64,000 nt of DNA from Ferruginibacter sp. Its GTDB lineage: Bacteria; Bacteroidota; Bacteroidia; Chitinophagales; Chitinophagaceae. Position 1 is the stretch's first letter. Every line of letters begins with the position of its first letter. Shown piece by piece: positions 54,609 to 62,951 of this stretch. The DNA is taken from positions 1 to 64,000 of the forward strand of contig JAOQAK010000104.1 in the NCBI GenBank assembly GCA_025963635.1, in the 5' to 3' direction. Under the pieces are notes generated by a model that was given only the letters and a program-made list of their open reading frames with translations, did not search any database and had not been told where the DNA came from. Made by a program: the position numbers and the translations under genes.

Positions 54609-54926
54609 TTATTCAGGTTCTACCGTTACAGCCCCAATGGTATCACGGCAGGTGGTTAATAATAATTCAAAGCGGTCGTTAGCTTTTAGTTTCCAGTGAT
54701 CCACGGCAATATCAAGCAACCAGCCTTCTGGTATTAATCCGTCGAAAAACGGGAACAATACTTTACTGGTGTACGATGCCGCCCTCTTTGGCAACGTAAG
54801 GCTGATTGCCTTACTATCCGGCTGTAGCAGGTACTGTTTGTCGTACTGCAATAGATAGCCCTCATCCGTTTCTGATAGACGGGCTGCCAATACCCTATCG
54901 TATAATACTTTTGCAATCTTAGCCAT
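54609..54926 (-). CDS. HipS-like protein (HipA N-terminal subdomain as separate gene)
   Basis: 105 residues corresponding to the N-terminal couple_hipA subdomain: VLYDRVLAARLSETDEGYLLQYD, then SLTLPKR, and FPFFDGLIPEGWLLDIA. In two-gene HipBA systems this is fused to the kinase. As a separate protein it matches HipS, which in HipBST acts as the antitoxin that inhibits HipT. It overlaps the HipB gene by 8 bp and ends 7 bp before HipT, so the three genes form one tight operon. Confidence 0.87.
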   Translation of the reverse strand: MAKIAKVLYDRVLAARLSETDEGYLLQYDKQYLLQPDSKAISLTLPKRAASYTSKVLFPFFDGLIPEGWLLDIAVDHWKLKANDRFELLLTTCRDTIGAVTVEPE

Positions 54927-55125
54927 CTTTATTTGCTTTTGGATTAACAGTTAGTTCGGCACCAAATAGCGCAAGTATCCGGTTCACTTTATCCATACGC
55001 ATGGTTGTTTTGCCCTGCTCAATTTCCCGTACCAGACGAAGCCCTACGCCTGCCTTGGCAGCTAGTTCTTCCTGGGTTAGCTTGCTTTGTTTTCGTTGTT
55101 GCTTTAAAAATAATGAAGGATCCAA
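54919..55125 (-). CDS. HipB-like HTH antitoxin/repressor
   Basis: A 68-residue XRE-type DNA-binding protein with LKQQRKQSKLTQEELAAKAGVGLRLVREIEQGKTTMRMDKVNRILALFGAEL, the classic HipB helix-turn-helix. It should repress its own operon by binding the palindromes just upstream. The start is TTG at 55125-55123. The best ribosome-binding sequence, AAGG, lies 6 nt before it inside operator O1, so repressor binding would cover the translation start region. Confidence 0.88.
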   Translation of the reverse strand: MDPSLFLKQQRKQSKLTQEELAAKAGVGLRLVREIEQGKTTMRMDKVNRILALFGAELTVNPKANKDG

Positions 55126-55127
55126 TT

Positions 55128-55145
55128 TATACCTTTTAAGGTATA
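55128..55145. promoter_or_regulatory. HipB operator O1, TATACCTT-N2-AAGGTATA
   Basis: A perfect 8-bp inverted repeat two bases upstream of the hipB TTG start. On the coding strand its AAGG half serves as a Shine-Dalgarno-like sequence. Confidence 0.8.
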
Positions 55146-55167
55146 AAGATAAGTATTGCTGTCGAAT

Positions 55168-55185
55168 TATACCCTAAAAGGTATA
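55168..55185. promoter_or_regulatory. HipB operator O2, TATACCCT-N2-AAGGTATA
   Basis: Same palindrome as O1 with one changed base in one arm. Its start lies 40 bp from that of O1, about four helical turns. Confidence 0.8.
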
Positions 55186-55208
55186 GCTAATTATTTGGCT
55201 GTAGCTAT

Positions 55209-55226
55209 TATACCTTGTAGGGTATA
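55209..55226. promoter_or_regulatory. HipB operator O3, TATACCTT-N2-AGGGTATA
   Basis: Third copy of the palindrome with one mismatch in the right arm, 41 bp from O2. Three phased sites suggest cooperative binding or DNA bending by HipB, as in E. coli hipBA. Confidence 0.78.
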
Positions 55227-55375
55227 ATCAGGAACTTTTTGTTTTATCGTGATCCTGGTGAGTGCGGGATTTAGTAAGTGGAAGCTCAATCTGGTTTTTA
55301 GAACCGGGGCAATATGAGGTTTAAACGAGTGAACACAAAAATTTAAAAAAAATCTACCGGAAGCTATACTGAAGA

Positions 55376-55786
55376 TTATTCGCGCTTCAACTGAAAAGAT
55401 TTAAAATCAAAACCTCCTTTAACAGCATAAAATCGTAGAATGTTTTTGCCCTTTTTGAGATAAATATTACTTATAGGTATAATTTGCCATTGACCATTGT
55501 TATTAGGATGTATTGATATCTCTTTAAGAATCCTATTAGGTTGAGCTATAATTGATAGTCGTCCCCCCACTGTATCAGAAGCTACTTTTAGCATGATTGA
55601 GTACGTCCCTTCCTTAACTACATCAAAAGTATATTGCAGCCATTCACCATTTTCAATATTGGTTACGTAATAAGGACTTTCCTCAATAGCGCAATCATTA
55701 TCAAATAAAATATCAACTCCATCATTCCGGTAAATGTTTCCCCTGTTCCAGGAGATCCAATCGGAACCAGTTGAACGGAAGACCGT
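55376..55786 (-). pseudogene. CBM6-type carbohydrate-binding module fragment
   Basis: An uninterrupted 137-codon frame without a start codon, bounded by an upstream TGA. It reads as the C-terminal CBM6 of a secreted glycosidase: SDWISWNRGNIYRNDGVDI, YYVTNIENGEWLQYTFDVVKEGTYSIMLKVAS, then a C-terminal KKGKNILRFYAVKGGFDFKSF. The rest of the enzyme is gone. The fragment lies 10 bp after the stop of the ABC ATPase gene, so a deletion probably joined the two. It is not expected to be translated. Confidence 0.75.
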
Positions 55787-55796
55787 TCAAACTTCT

Positions 55797-56561
55797 TCAC
55801 TGCTCACGGCGTTCAGTCAATTCAAACAAAGCCACTAGTAATCTTTGTTCACTAAGGAAGTGTTTTACGAACCCGTTAACGGGATGAAACAGAAGGTCGG
55901 CAGGTGTTCCTTGTTGAACAATTTTTCCATCATCCATTAAACATATCCGGTCTCCCAACTCAAATGCCTCCTGCACATCGTGGGTTACTAAAATGACTGT
56001 CTTTTTATTCAGATCATCCAAGGCTCTAAACTCCTTCCTTATACCAGACCGGGTAATAGGATCTAAGGCTCCAAAAGGCTCATCCATTAACAGGATAGGC
56101 GGATCAGCCGCCAGGGCCCTTGCTAAGCCTACTCTTTGTTGTTGTCCACCACTCAGCTGGTCCGGATATGCATCCAGGTATTTACCAGGGGGAAGCTGCA
56201 GCTTTTCCATCAATGCGACTGTACGTTTTTTGACAAGTTTTTTTTGCCATTGTAGCAAATGTGGCACTAAGGCAATGTTTTCAGCAACAGTATAATGAGG
56301 AAATAGGCCCGTGTGTTGTAGTACATAGCCGATGCCTCTGCGAAGTATTTCAGCGGGTTGTGTGAAAATGCTTTTCCCATTGATAAAAACCTCGGCGGAA
56401 GTAGGCTCGATTAAGCGGTTAATCATCCTGAGGGTTGTTGTCTTACCTGAACCACTTGTACCCAGCAACACAAGGTTTTCACCCTCTTTCACTTCAATTG
56501 AAACGTTGTTTACCGCAGTGGTATTTTCGTACTGCTTTGTTAAGTTCTCAACAACTATCAT
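55797..56561 (-). CDS. OpuCA/ProV-type ABC transporter ATP-binding protein (orphan)
   Basis: 254 residues with Walker A LGTSGSGKTTT, Q-loop VLQHTGLFPH, signature LSGGQQQRVGLARALAADP, Walker B ILLMDEPFGALD, and H-loop VTHDVQEAFELGD. The best family match is the glycine-betaine/choline/carnitine-type ATPases, but the C-terminal CBS domains of full-length OpuCA are absent. I start at the ATG at 56561-56559 because the 56 codons upstream overlap the pirin gene and lack family resemblance. No permease or binding-protein gene is adjacent, and the next sequence is a truncated CBM6. The downstream partner genes were probably deleted. Confidence 0.85.
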   Translation of the reverse strand: MIVVENLTKQYENTTAVNNVSIEVKEGENLVLLGTSGSGKTTTLRMINRLIEPTSAEVFINGKSIFTQPAEILRRGIGYVLQHTGLFPHYTVAENIALVPHLLQWQKKLVKKRTVALMEKLQLPPGKYLDAYPDQLSGGQQQRVGLARALAADPPILLMDEPFGALDPITRSGIRKEFRALDDLNKKTVILVTHDVQEAFELGDRICLMDDGKIVQQGTPADLLFHPVNGFVKHFLSEQRLLVALFELTERREQ

Positions 56562-56646
56562 CAACTTGTTTTTATGCCTGGTGCTCTCATTCGGGAAGAT
56601 TTCCAAATACCAGACCACGACAACAATCTTGCTATCTGCTAATTGG

Positions 56647-57561
56647 CTATGAAAGTGGTTCGGGTGCTGGGGAACTTCCCGCTGGTTTTGATTTCTCTTC
56701 AGGTAATGGTATAAATTCCTGGTTGTCATTTGGGGGCAGTATTATTCTTCCTTGTTTCCAATCCTCTTTTGCCTGCTCGATACGCTCTTTCCGGGATGAC
56801 ACAAAATTCCACCAGATAAAACGTTCACCCAATGGTTCACCTCCTAATAGCATGAGTGTAGTATTCTCTTTTGCAACGATAATTGGGTCAACACCTTTGT
56901 TGAACACTAACATTTGCCCAGGGAAGTATATAATGCCCGATAGCTCTACACTCCCTTTTGCTATATAAAACCCTCGTTCTGAATGCTCTTTTGGTAATCC
57001 GAATCTTGCTCCCTTTTCTAATACCACGTGTAAATAAAAAAGTGGTGAGTTTGTCTTAACCTCGTTCCTCAATCCAAATGCATTGCCTGCTATTAATCTC
57101 ATCCAAACTCCTTTATCGATAAATACCGGCAGCTGTTCCGGAACGTAGTTGGTAAAGGATGGTGCGGTTTCTTCGTCTTTTTCAGGTAGTGCTACCCATG
57201 TTTGTATCATTTCTAATCCCCCTGTGAGAGATGAGGGGTTTTCAAACCGTTCAGAATGTGCAATACCACTACCCGCAGTCATCCAATTTACTTCACCTGG
57301 CCGTATTATTTGCTCTACACCTAAACTGTCCCTGTGTGTTACCTGTCCGTCAAAAAGATAGCTAACTGTAGAAAGGCCAATATGTGGATGTGGTAAAACG
57401 TCTAATAAAGAAGGTTCCGACGGTATATCCGAAATAGGTCCGGCATGGTCCATGAAAATAAAAGGACCGAGCATTCGTCTGAGTCGGAATGGAAGAATGC
57501 GTTTTACCTTAACTGCTTTGCTAATCGCTGCTTCCCTCGCCTGGATTACTATGTCGAGCAT
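56647..57561 (-). CDS. Pirin family cupin protein
   Basis: A 304-residue bicupin. The pirin signature holds metal ligands H58 and H60 (VLPHPHIGLSTVSYLFDG), H76 in THRDSLG, and H102/E104 in GSGIAHSERF. A C-terminal cupin has FVLEKG-like and LGGEPLGERFIWWNFVSSRKERI segments. Bacterial pirins act as redox-linked metal proteins, and some are quercetinases. It lies 40 bp after the luciferase-like oxidoreductase gene on the same strand, which fits a small redox operon. Confidence 0.93.
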   Translation of the reverse strand: MLDIVIQAREAAISKAVKVKRILPFRLRRMLGPFIFMDHAGPISDIPSEPSLLDVLPHPHIGLSTVSYLFDGQVTHRDSLGVEQIIRPGEVNWMTAGSGIAHSERFENPSSLTGGLEMIQTWVALPEKDEETAPSFTNYVPEQLPVFIDKGVWMRLIAGNAFGLRNEVKTNSPLFYLHVVLEKGARFGLPKEHSERGFYIAKGSVELSGIIYFPGQMLVFNKGVDPIIVAKENTTLMLLGGEPLGERFIWWNFVSSRKERIEQAKEDWKQGRIILPPNDNQEFIPLPEEKSKPAGSSPAPEPLS

Positions 57562-57601
57562 ACGAATTCATTTAGGTGTTTATTATAAACCTTTTCCCCG
57601 G

Positions 57602-58636
57602 CTACTTGCTGGCCATTGATTTTATTAAAGGAATAACCTTCGTGCCAATCATTTTTATAGAACTCATTAATTGCTGGTGGCTTAGTCCTGCATTATCCAT
57701 CTGAAATGTAAACCGGTCGATACCCCCAAGGGCTTCACTATGCTGTACTAATTTTTTAGCTACCTGTTCCGGGCTACCCACCACCAACACACCTTTTGGT
57801 GCGACAAGTGTATCAAACTGTATTCTTGTCACTGGTGCCCATCCTCGTTCCTTTCCTAATTTTGTCCATAGCTCTGCGTAACCAGGATAGTAGTCGCTGA
57901 TAGCTTGTTCACTAGTTTCAGCCACATACCTAGGCGAATGCAAGCCTACTTTTAATTGGCCTTGTGTGAACCCTGCCCTGCGACCTGCCTCACGATACAA
58001 GTCAACCAAAGGACGGAAACGGTGAGTTTCGCCCCCAATGACCGCCACCATCAGGGGCAATCCTAAGGTGCCTGCCCTGGCGAACGATTCGGGCGTACCT
58101 CCTACGCCAAGCCAAACAGGGAGCTTTTCTTGCATAGAGCGCGGATAGACAGGCTGGTTATCAAGTGAGGGCCGAAATTTACCTGACCAGGTAACAAATT
58201 CCTGGTCACGAATCATGAGCAAAAGCTCCAATTTTTCTTTAAAAAGTGCATCATAGTCATTAAGGTCGAAACCAAACAGCGGGTATGCTTCAATAGAAGA
58301 GCCACGCCCGACTACTAATTCTGCTCTGCCTTTCGAAATCAGGTCGAGCGTTGCAAAATTCTGGTAAACCCGAATAGGGTCGGCAGCACTTAAAACAGTG
58401 ACGGCACTGCTTAGACGAATGCGCATGGTACGCGCTGCCGCTGCCGCTAATATCACAGCAGTAGCTGCGTCGAGAAATTCTTTTTTATGATGTTCGCCAA
58501 TACCAAATACGTCTAATCCCACCTCGTCGGCAAAGGTAATCCTGTCCAGTAATTGCTCCATAGCATCAACACTACTTAGGCTGTTGCTACCGTACATAGC
58601 TGAAGCAAAGCTGTCTATTCCTATCTCCATATTCAT
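57602..58636 (-). CDS. LLM class flavin-dependent oxidoreductase
   Basis: A 344-residue luciferase-like monooxygenase with EIGIDSFASAM, GLDVFGIGEHHKKEFLDAATAVILAAAAART, RIRLSSAVTVLSAADPIRVYQNFATLDLIS, AELVVGRGS and PVWLGVGGTPES. The TIM-barrel fold uses FMN supplied by a separate reductase. The substrate is unknown. It is the upstream gene of the pirin pair. The sequence is complete and unbroken, unlike several neighbours further right. Confidence 0.92.
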   Translation of the reverse strand: MNMEIGIDSFASAMYGSNSLSSVDAMEQLLDRITFADEVGLDVFGIGEHHKKEFLDAATAVILAAAAARTMRIRLSSAVTVLSAADPIRVYQNFATLDLISKGRAELVVGRGSSIEAYPLFGFDLNDYDALFKEKLELLLMIRDQEFVTWSGKFRPSLDNQPVYPRSMQEKLPVWLGVGGTPESFARAGTLGLPLMVAVIGGETHRFRPLVDLYREAGRRAGFTQGQLKVGLHSPRYVAETSEQAISDYYPGYAELWTKLGKERGWAPVTRIQFDTLVAPKGVLVVGSPEQVAKKLVQHSEALGGIDRFTFQMDNAGLSHQQLMSSIKMIGTKVIPLIKSMASK

Positions 58637-58698
58637 TCCTTAATAGTTTATTACATTTTGGAGCTACAAAAGTTCTCCCTTAACTATATCGTTTGAAA

Positions 58699-59025
58699 TT
58701 ATTGCCCGGTAATAACAACAATCTTTCCACCGGCTGCATTACTTTCCATTAATTTATGAGCTTCTACAATTTCCTGCCATACAAACTACGCCACTTTGCG
58801 ACGCACAAAGAAGACTATCTCTTAATGTAGAAGTTCCAATTAAATCAAGTACTTTATTTATGCCGCCAGGAAAAGGTGCCTTACATCAGCAGATAAGCTA
58901 CCATTATCTATAAGAACATAACCTGCTTCTGTTTCCTGAAGCAGTGCTTTTTTTTCCTGCTTTCTTGTTGTAGCAATTACTGTTAATCCACTGCGTTTTG
59001 CAAAGAAGTGTAACAGGGAAAGTAT
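58699..59025 (-). pseudogene. Zinc-type alcohol dehydrogenase/quinone oxidoreductase relic, C-terminal half
   Basis: Minus-strand frames give FAKRSGLTVIATTRKQEKKALLQETEAGYVLIDNG, then FPGGINKVLDLIGTSTLRDSLLCASQSGVVCM, and last WQEIVEAHKLMESNAAGGKIVVITG before a TAA. These are the cofactor-binding half and the C-terminus of a medium-chain zinc-type dehydrogenase, with a deletion and frame changes between the blocks. The N-terminal catalytic half is missing. Confidence 0.82.
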
Positions 59026-59098
59026 TAATTACTTCATTTAAGGTGTATTAAAGATAAAATATAGTCGCCATTTTTGTAAGGGATTGAGTAATTGTCTT

Positions 59099-59719
59099 TT
59101 AAAGGCTTGCATTATTTAATTTCTCTACATCCCCCGCATCTAATTTCAATTCAGGTGCTGCAAAAAGTGTTTCTAACTGGTTGATGCTGGTTGCACTTAC
59201 CACAGGTGCAGCAATATTGGGTTGCGCTAACAACCATGCCAATGCAACCGTAGCTACCTGGCTGCTGTGCTTTCTGGCTACCTGGTCCAACGCCTGAAGA
59301 ACCTGCAAGCCTTTTTCATTTAAATACTTGCCTGCGCCTTCACCCCGTACACTTTTGGTTGAATCTGCTGCTGACCTATATTTGCCGGTGAGAAAGCCAC
59401 TTGCCAATGCATAATATGGAAATACACTTAACCCATATTGTTGAGCAATAGGAGCATAGGCGCTTTCATAGCCGTTGCGTTCCATTAAATTGTAATGAGG
59501 TTGTAACGCTTGGTATAAAGGATAGCTCCCGCTTTCGCCTAATACCAGTGATCTTAAAAGCCGCTCCTGTGAAATGTTGGATGCTGCTATATACCGGACC
59601 GTGCCTTCTTTTATCAACTCAAATGACTGTTGTTCGTTTAATGTCCAGCCAAAAACATTGCCTCCCAGGTTAACAGGAGCTACTTTTAAATCTGATTTTC
59701 CAATATTTATTTTTTCCAC
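59099..59719 (-). pseudogene. Aldo/keto reductase with large internal in-frame deletion
   Basis: A 206-codon open frame from a GTG start. Its first ~35 residues (INIGKSDLKVAPVNLGGNVFGWTLNEQQSFEL) and the rest (from IKEGTVRYIAASNISQERLLRSL to the end) both match aldo/keto reductases of about 320 residues. They are joined directly, without roughly 110 residues in between. The missing part contains the catalytic Asp, Tyr and Lys and half of the barrel strands. The frame is kept but the product cannot be an active reductase. I list it as a pseudogene. Confidence 0.83.
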
Positions 59720-59842
59720 TGTATTTTTTTATGATGATTGTTTAAATAAATTTTCGTTTTTAATTCAGAACATGTATGCTGCTCAACTGAGAAAGAAACG
59801 GGATTTCATGACATGCTTTACGCTTAAAGAAAAGCTTAAAAA

Positions 59843-60119
59843 TTAATTTTCTCCTTTTGCTTCCGGATCTATCAATGCGGCTTCAAATTCCGGATCGAGT
59901 TTTTTGTACAGTGCGGTTGGTTCCGCCACCAGGATAATTTCCATGGTAGGCCCGGAAAATAATTCAATCGAATGTCGACCGGTTACTGATCCGTCTTTCA
60001 AGGCTGCACTCAGAATCAAAACCCATCACCCCCTCCTCCCGTTCTTTTTGGCCTGCATCCTTCTGTTTTTGCTGTATTTCTAACGCTACAGGCTTTGCCA
60101 GATGATCAGATTTTTTCAT
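59843..60119 (-). pseudogene. Small frameshifted gene of unknown family
   Basis: An ATG at 60119-60117 opens MKKSDHLAKPVALEIQQKQ and runs about 50 codons to a TGA. In another frame, without a start, LKDGSVTGRHSIELFSGPTM and EPTALYKKLDPEFEAALIDP continue to a TAA at 59843. The two parts look like one short acidic protein broken by a single-base change near 59990-60010. I do not recognise the family. Confidence 0.5.
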
Positions 60120-60142
60120 TGTACATCAGTGCTTACGGTTAT

Positions 60143-61012
60143 TTATTGTTTCAAAAAAGGAACAATACATGCCCATACAGCAGGAAAATTTTCCAGAAAA
60201 ACTCCATGTGTACTGTTTGGAATAATGCCTACCAGGTGATGCGGTATCATTTGTGCGGTATTAATAACCCGCTGTGGCGGATTACCCCCGTCCTTATCCC
60301 CGGACATCACAAGTGTCGGACATTTTATTGTTTGAAAAAAAGAACTGTCCAAAGTTAGCTTATTGTACATGGTACCAAGTTTTGTAAACATTTCCTGCAG
60401 CCGCTGTGGTTCGGGCATCAGTTTAAACTGCTGCTTCCAGTAAGCACTATCCAGTGCCACTCCTTGTTTAGCGTCGAATGTAAAATCACGAAGCCCCGGG
60501 TACAATTCAGTAGCTCCAATGGCAATTAATTTCTTTACTCTCTCGGGGTACATACTTGCAATCTTGTAACCGGCATAAGCACCATCGCTAAATCCAAGGA
60601 TGATCACACTGTCTTTAGTGACAGCATTAATTGCAGCCATCGCATCATTTGCTTTTTGCTCATAAGTTATTGGCTGACTTCCCAGGTATGATTTACCATG
60701 TCCACGTGTAGATACAGCGATCACCTGGTACTTTTTTGAAAGGCTGTCAATAGACCGGTACATTTCAAAAGTAGAACCAAAAATACCACCGTGCAGAATA
60801 ACTATGGGCTGCCCTTTTCCATACACTTCATAATAAATCTTTGCATCTCCGGCATTTGCATAATGGCCTGCTTTTGGATTATTTCCGTATTGAGTTTCAT
60901 TTGCAGGCGGGGGAGTTGCCTGCATAAAATGCCGCAGCTGTTTTGACGTTTGCTGTTGACCGAATGTATGCACGCATAAAAATGTAAGTGCAAAAAAGAG
61001 TATCGCTTTCAT
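60143..61012 (-). CDS. Secreted alpha/beta hydrolase
   Basis: 289 residues with signal peptide ending HTFGQ. The alpha/beta hydrolase fold shows the oxyanion motif ILHGGIFG, nucleophile serine in LGFSDGAYAG, acid aspartate in VMSGDKDGGNPP and histidine in IPNSTHGVF, all in the expected order. The substrate is unknown; esterases, lactonases and haloperoxidase-like enzymes share the fold. The reading frame is intact, while the genes on both sides are broken. Confidence 0.9.
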   Translation of the reverse strand: MKAILFFALTFLCVHTFGQQQTSKQLRHFMQATPPPANETQYGNNPKAGHYANAGDAKIYYEVYGKGQPIVILHGGIFGSTFEMYRSIDSLSKKYQVIAVSTRGHGKSYLGSQPITYEQKANDAMAAINAVTKDSVIILGFSDGAYAGYKIASMYPERVKKLIAIGATELYPGLRDFTFDAKQGVALDSAYWKQQFKLMPEPQRLQEMFTKLGTMYNKLTLDSSFFQTIKCPTLVMSGDKDGGNPPQRVINTAQMIPHHLVGIIPNSTHGVFLENFPAVWACIVPFLKQ

Positions 61013-61081
61013 TTTGTTTAATTTTTTTTATAGCCTTTGTTTGGATGGCATAGTTTTTTGCTCAGTAACCAGGGTTAAGCT

Positions 61082-61728
61082 TTAAGCAAAAAAGATGCTT
61101 TTTTTATTCTTCGTAATCTTCAAATCTTTGAAATATCCTTGTGTGCCTATATCAACCCACAAACCAATTGCGCCAGATTTCAGGTTGCCTTTCATATTCT
61201 TAATTGTAAGAACAGGTTCCTTTTTATCATTTAAATAAAGTGTTGCCTGCTGGCCTTGCACTTCAATTCGCATGGTTATCCATTCATTAAGGCCAATATC
61301 GGCACCTGCTTCGAACGGGCCACCGGGCGTACTGGCTATATTGTCCATTTTATAATCGGGGTATGAATAATACTGAACCGCCTCCTTTCTTACATCTGCG
61401 TTAGCTGACCGATCTTCCCGTACTCCCGCAGCCTGGGCTATTGAAACATGTTGTTCCCATTCATAGTTACATTCCTTATGCGCAGCCACCATTAGCACGA
61501 GAAGCTCTTTATGATAATCTGATATAGTCAAATTTTTGAAAATGGCAGTGGTCAGATCTAGGATTTTCAGGTAAGTGCCTTTGGTATGACCCATCATCCG
61601 GAAAAATTCACTTTTATAGGCAAGTCTTCGAATTTTTGCTGCACCGGCTCAGGCAATTTTGTAAAATCAGGATAGTCAATTTCAATTTTTGAACTAAGCC
61701 TTTCATTCATTTCATTTTTATTACTCAT
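61082..61728 (-). pseudogene. Chimeric relic: carboxymuconolactone-decarboxylase-like start joined to LamG-like end
   Basis: From the ATG at 61728 the frame encodes MSNKNEMNERLSSKIEIDYP and then LPEPVQQKFEDLPIKVNF. A one-base break near 61607 shifts to the frame with MMGHTKGTYLKILDL, KELLVLMVAAHKECNYEWEQH and SIAQAAGV, all typical of AhpD/CMD-like proteins. At about 61400 the match changes to the C-terminal half of a secreted LamG/DUF1080-like protein: EAVQYYSYPDYK, LNEWITMRIEVQGQQATLYLN, and IGLWVDIGTQGYFKDLKIT. Neither protein is complete. A deletion between two genes is the simplest explanation. Confidence 0.75.
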
Positions 61729-61829
61729 AATAAACTCTTTTGATTATCTTTTTAAATCATCAGTGCCTGTATATAGTTCTGCCGTTAAAAATGTATTGAT
61801 ATGTTTAAAAACTTATACTCATTAATATC

Positions 61830-62405
61830 CTATTGCAACCCTATTTGCTTTGCATAAGCCTGGTTATCCCAGAAAAGATGTTCTTCAATCATCACGCCAT
61901 TCTCCCAGATGCCCACAGTAGCCATTGGCAATTTAAAAGCCTTGCCCGTTGGTTGAATAAATTTGCCATTTCCTATTGGCATTGGCTTGGTAAAAGTGCC
62001 TTCAAATACGCCGGTTACCAACGTGTAGTTACCTGAACCAAACTTAATAGGATGCTCTTTGATCCTCGTATCCGGTGCATGCACAAACAATTTCTTCATG
62101 TCTTCAATATGTGTTGCAAGGCCTTCTGTAGTATGCCCATTAGGCCAGAAAACTTTTATATTCTGTGCATGGCTTTCTTTAAACCTGTCCCATTGTTGGT
62201 TGCTGAACACATCAAAATCCAAAGCATCAAATGTTTTAAGATGACTTGATATCGTATCGTTTGAAGCAACTAGTTGTGCGGCTATTTTTTTGAGGCTATC
62301 GACATTATCTTTTGCACCTGTAGATGTAGAGGTTGATGGTTGACAGCTTTGAAGAATGCCTAAAGAAATGATTAACCCAAAGGCAATAGTTGATAATTTT
62401 TTCAT
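61830..62405 (-). CDS. SnoaL-like (ester cyclase type) lipoprotein
   Basis: A 191-residue lipoprotein with lipobox LGILQSCQPS. The mature part is a SnoaL/NTF2-like alpha+beta barrel with WDRFKESHAQNIKVFWPNGHTTEGLATHIEDMKKLF, HPIKFGSGNYTLVTGVFEGTF and EEHLFWDNQAYAKQIGL. SnoaL relatives bind or cyclise small hydrophobic molecules, and many lipoprotein members have no known reaction. It is 32 bp upstream of the pseudogene region on its left and follows the doxX relic on the same strand. Confidence 0.85.
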   Translation of the reverse strand: MKKLSTIAFGLIISLGILQSCQPSTSTSTGAKDNVDSLKKIAAQLVASNDTISSHLKTFDALDFDVFSNQQWDRFKESHAQNIKVFWPNGHTTEGLATHIEDMKKLFVHAPDTRIKEHPIKFGSGNYTLVTGVFEGTFTKPMPIGNGKFIQPTGKAFKLPMATVGIWENGVMIEEHLFWDNQAYAKQIGLQ

Positions 62406-62437
62406 GATTTAATCTTTTGAATGTTATTTATATGTGT

Positions 62438-62922
62438 TTATGCAACAATTCTGTTAGATGGTCTTTGGCGATTTAGCATAGGTTTTACGATTGCAGCATC
62501 TACGCTTGCTCTGCCACCTCCTGCAACAAGAGAGATAATTGCAAGGCCGAAAAGAAGAATAAAGAACTCAAGTCCTTCGCCTTTACCAGGCTGCCCATAC
62601 CAGTTCATAAAGAAGCCATTGTGGATGTGAGATGTTAGAACTACACCTGCGAAGTTGGCCATTACGCCTATTGCTGCTAACCTTGTGCCAAGGCCGGCAA
62701 TAAGAAATAATGCTCCAAAAAATTCAACCAAAATAACCAGCAAGGCTACTATCCAGGCAATCCTGCTGTACCTGTCAGAAATCCAATTGTACCGTTAAAA
62801 CCATAGCCTCCAAACCAGCCTAATAATTTCTGTGCGCCATGCGGAAACACTACGATACCTAATGCAAGCCTTGCCAAAAGAGCCGTAGTATCCGTTGGGT
62901 TTGTTGATAGAATCTTTTTCAT
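62438..62922 (-). pseudogene. DoxX family membrane protein with one-base frameshift
   Basis: The ATG at 62922-62920 opens TTALLARLALGIVVFPHGAQ, then LLGWFGGYGFNGTIGFLTG, and hits TAG TAG after GLPG. In the next frame, IVALLVILVEFFGALFLIAG and the remaining DoxX helices continue to 62438. Restoring one T at the junction would give the usual GLPWIVALLV sequence of DoxX proteins. So this is a recent single-base deletion or a sequence error. Intact, it would be a four-helix membrane protein of about 160 residues linked to thiol or oxidative stress. Confidence 0.85.
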
Positions 62923-62951
62923 TTCTTTTTTAGATGTTTAATAGGTTAATA

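Noticed and set aside
53681..54926. Ordinary HipA broken by a frameshift
   Set aside because: HipS has its own ATG and stop, the kinase begins with a separate Cys/His motif, and the size split matches known HipBST. It is kept as a three-gene system, with the alternative noted.
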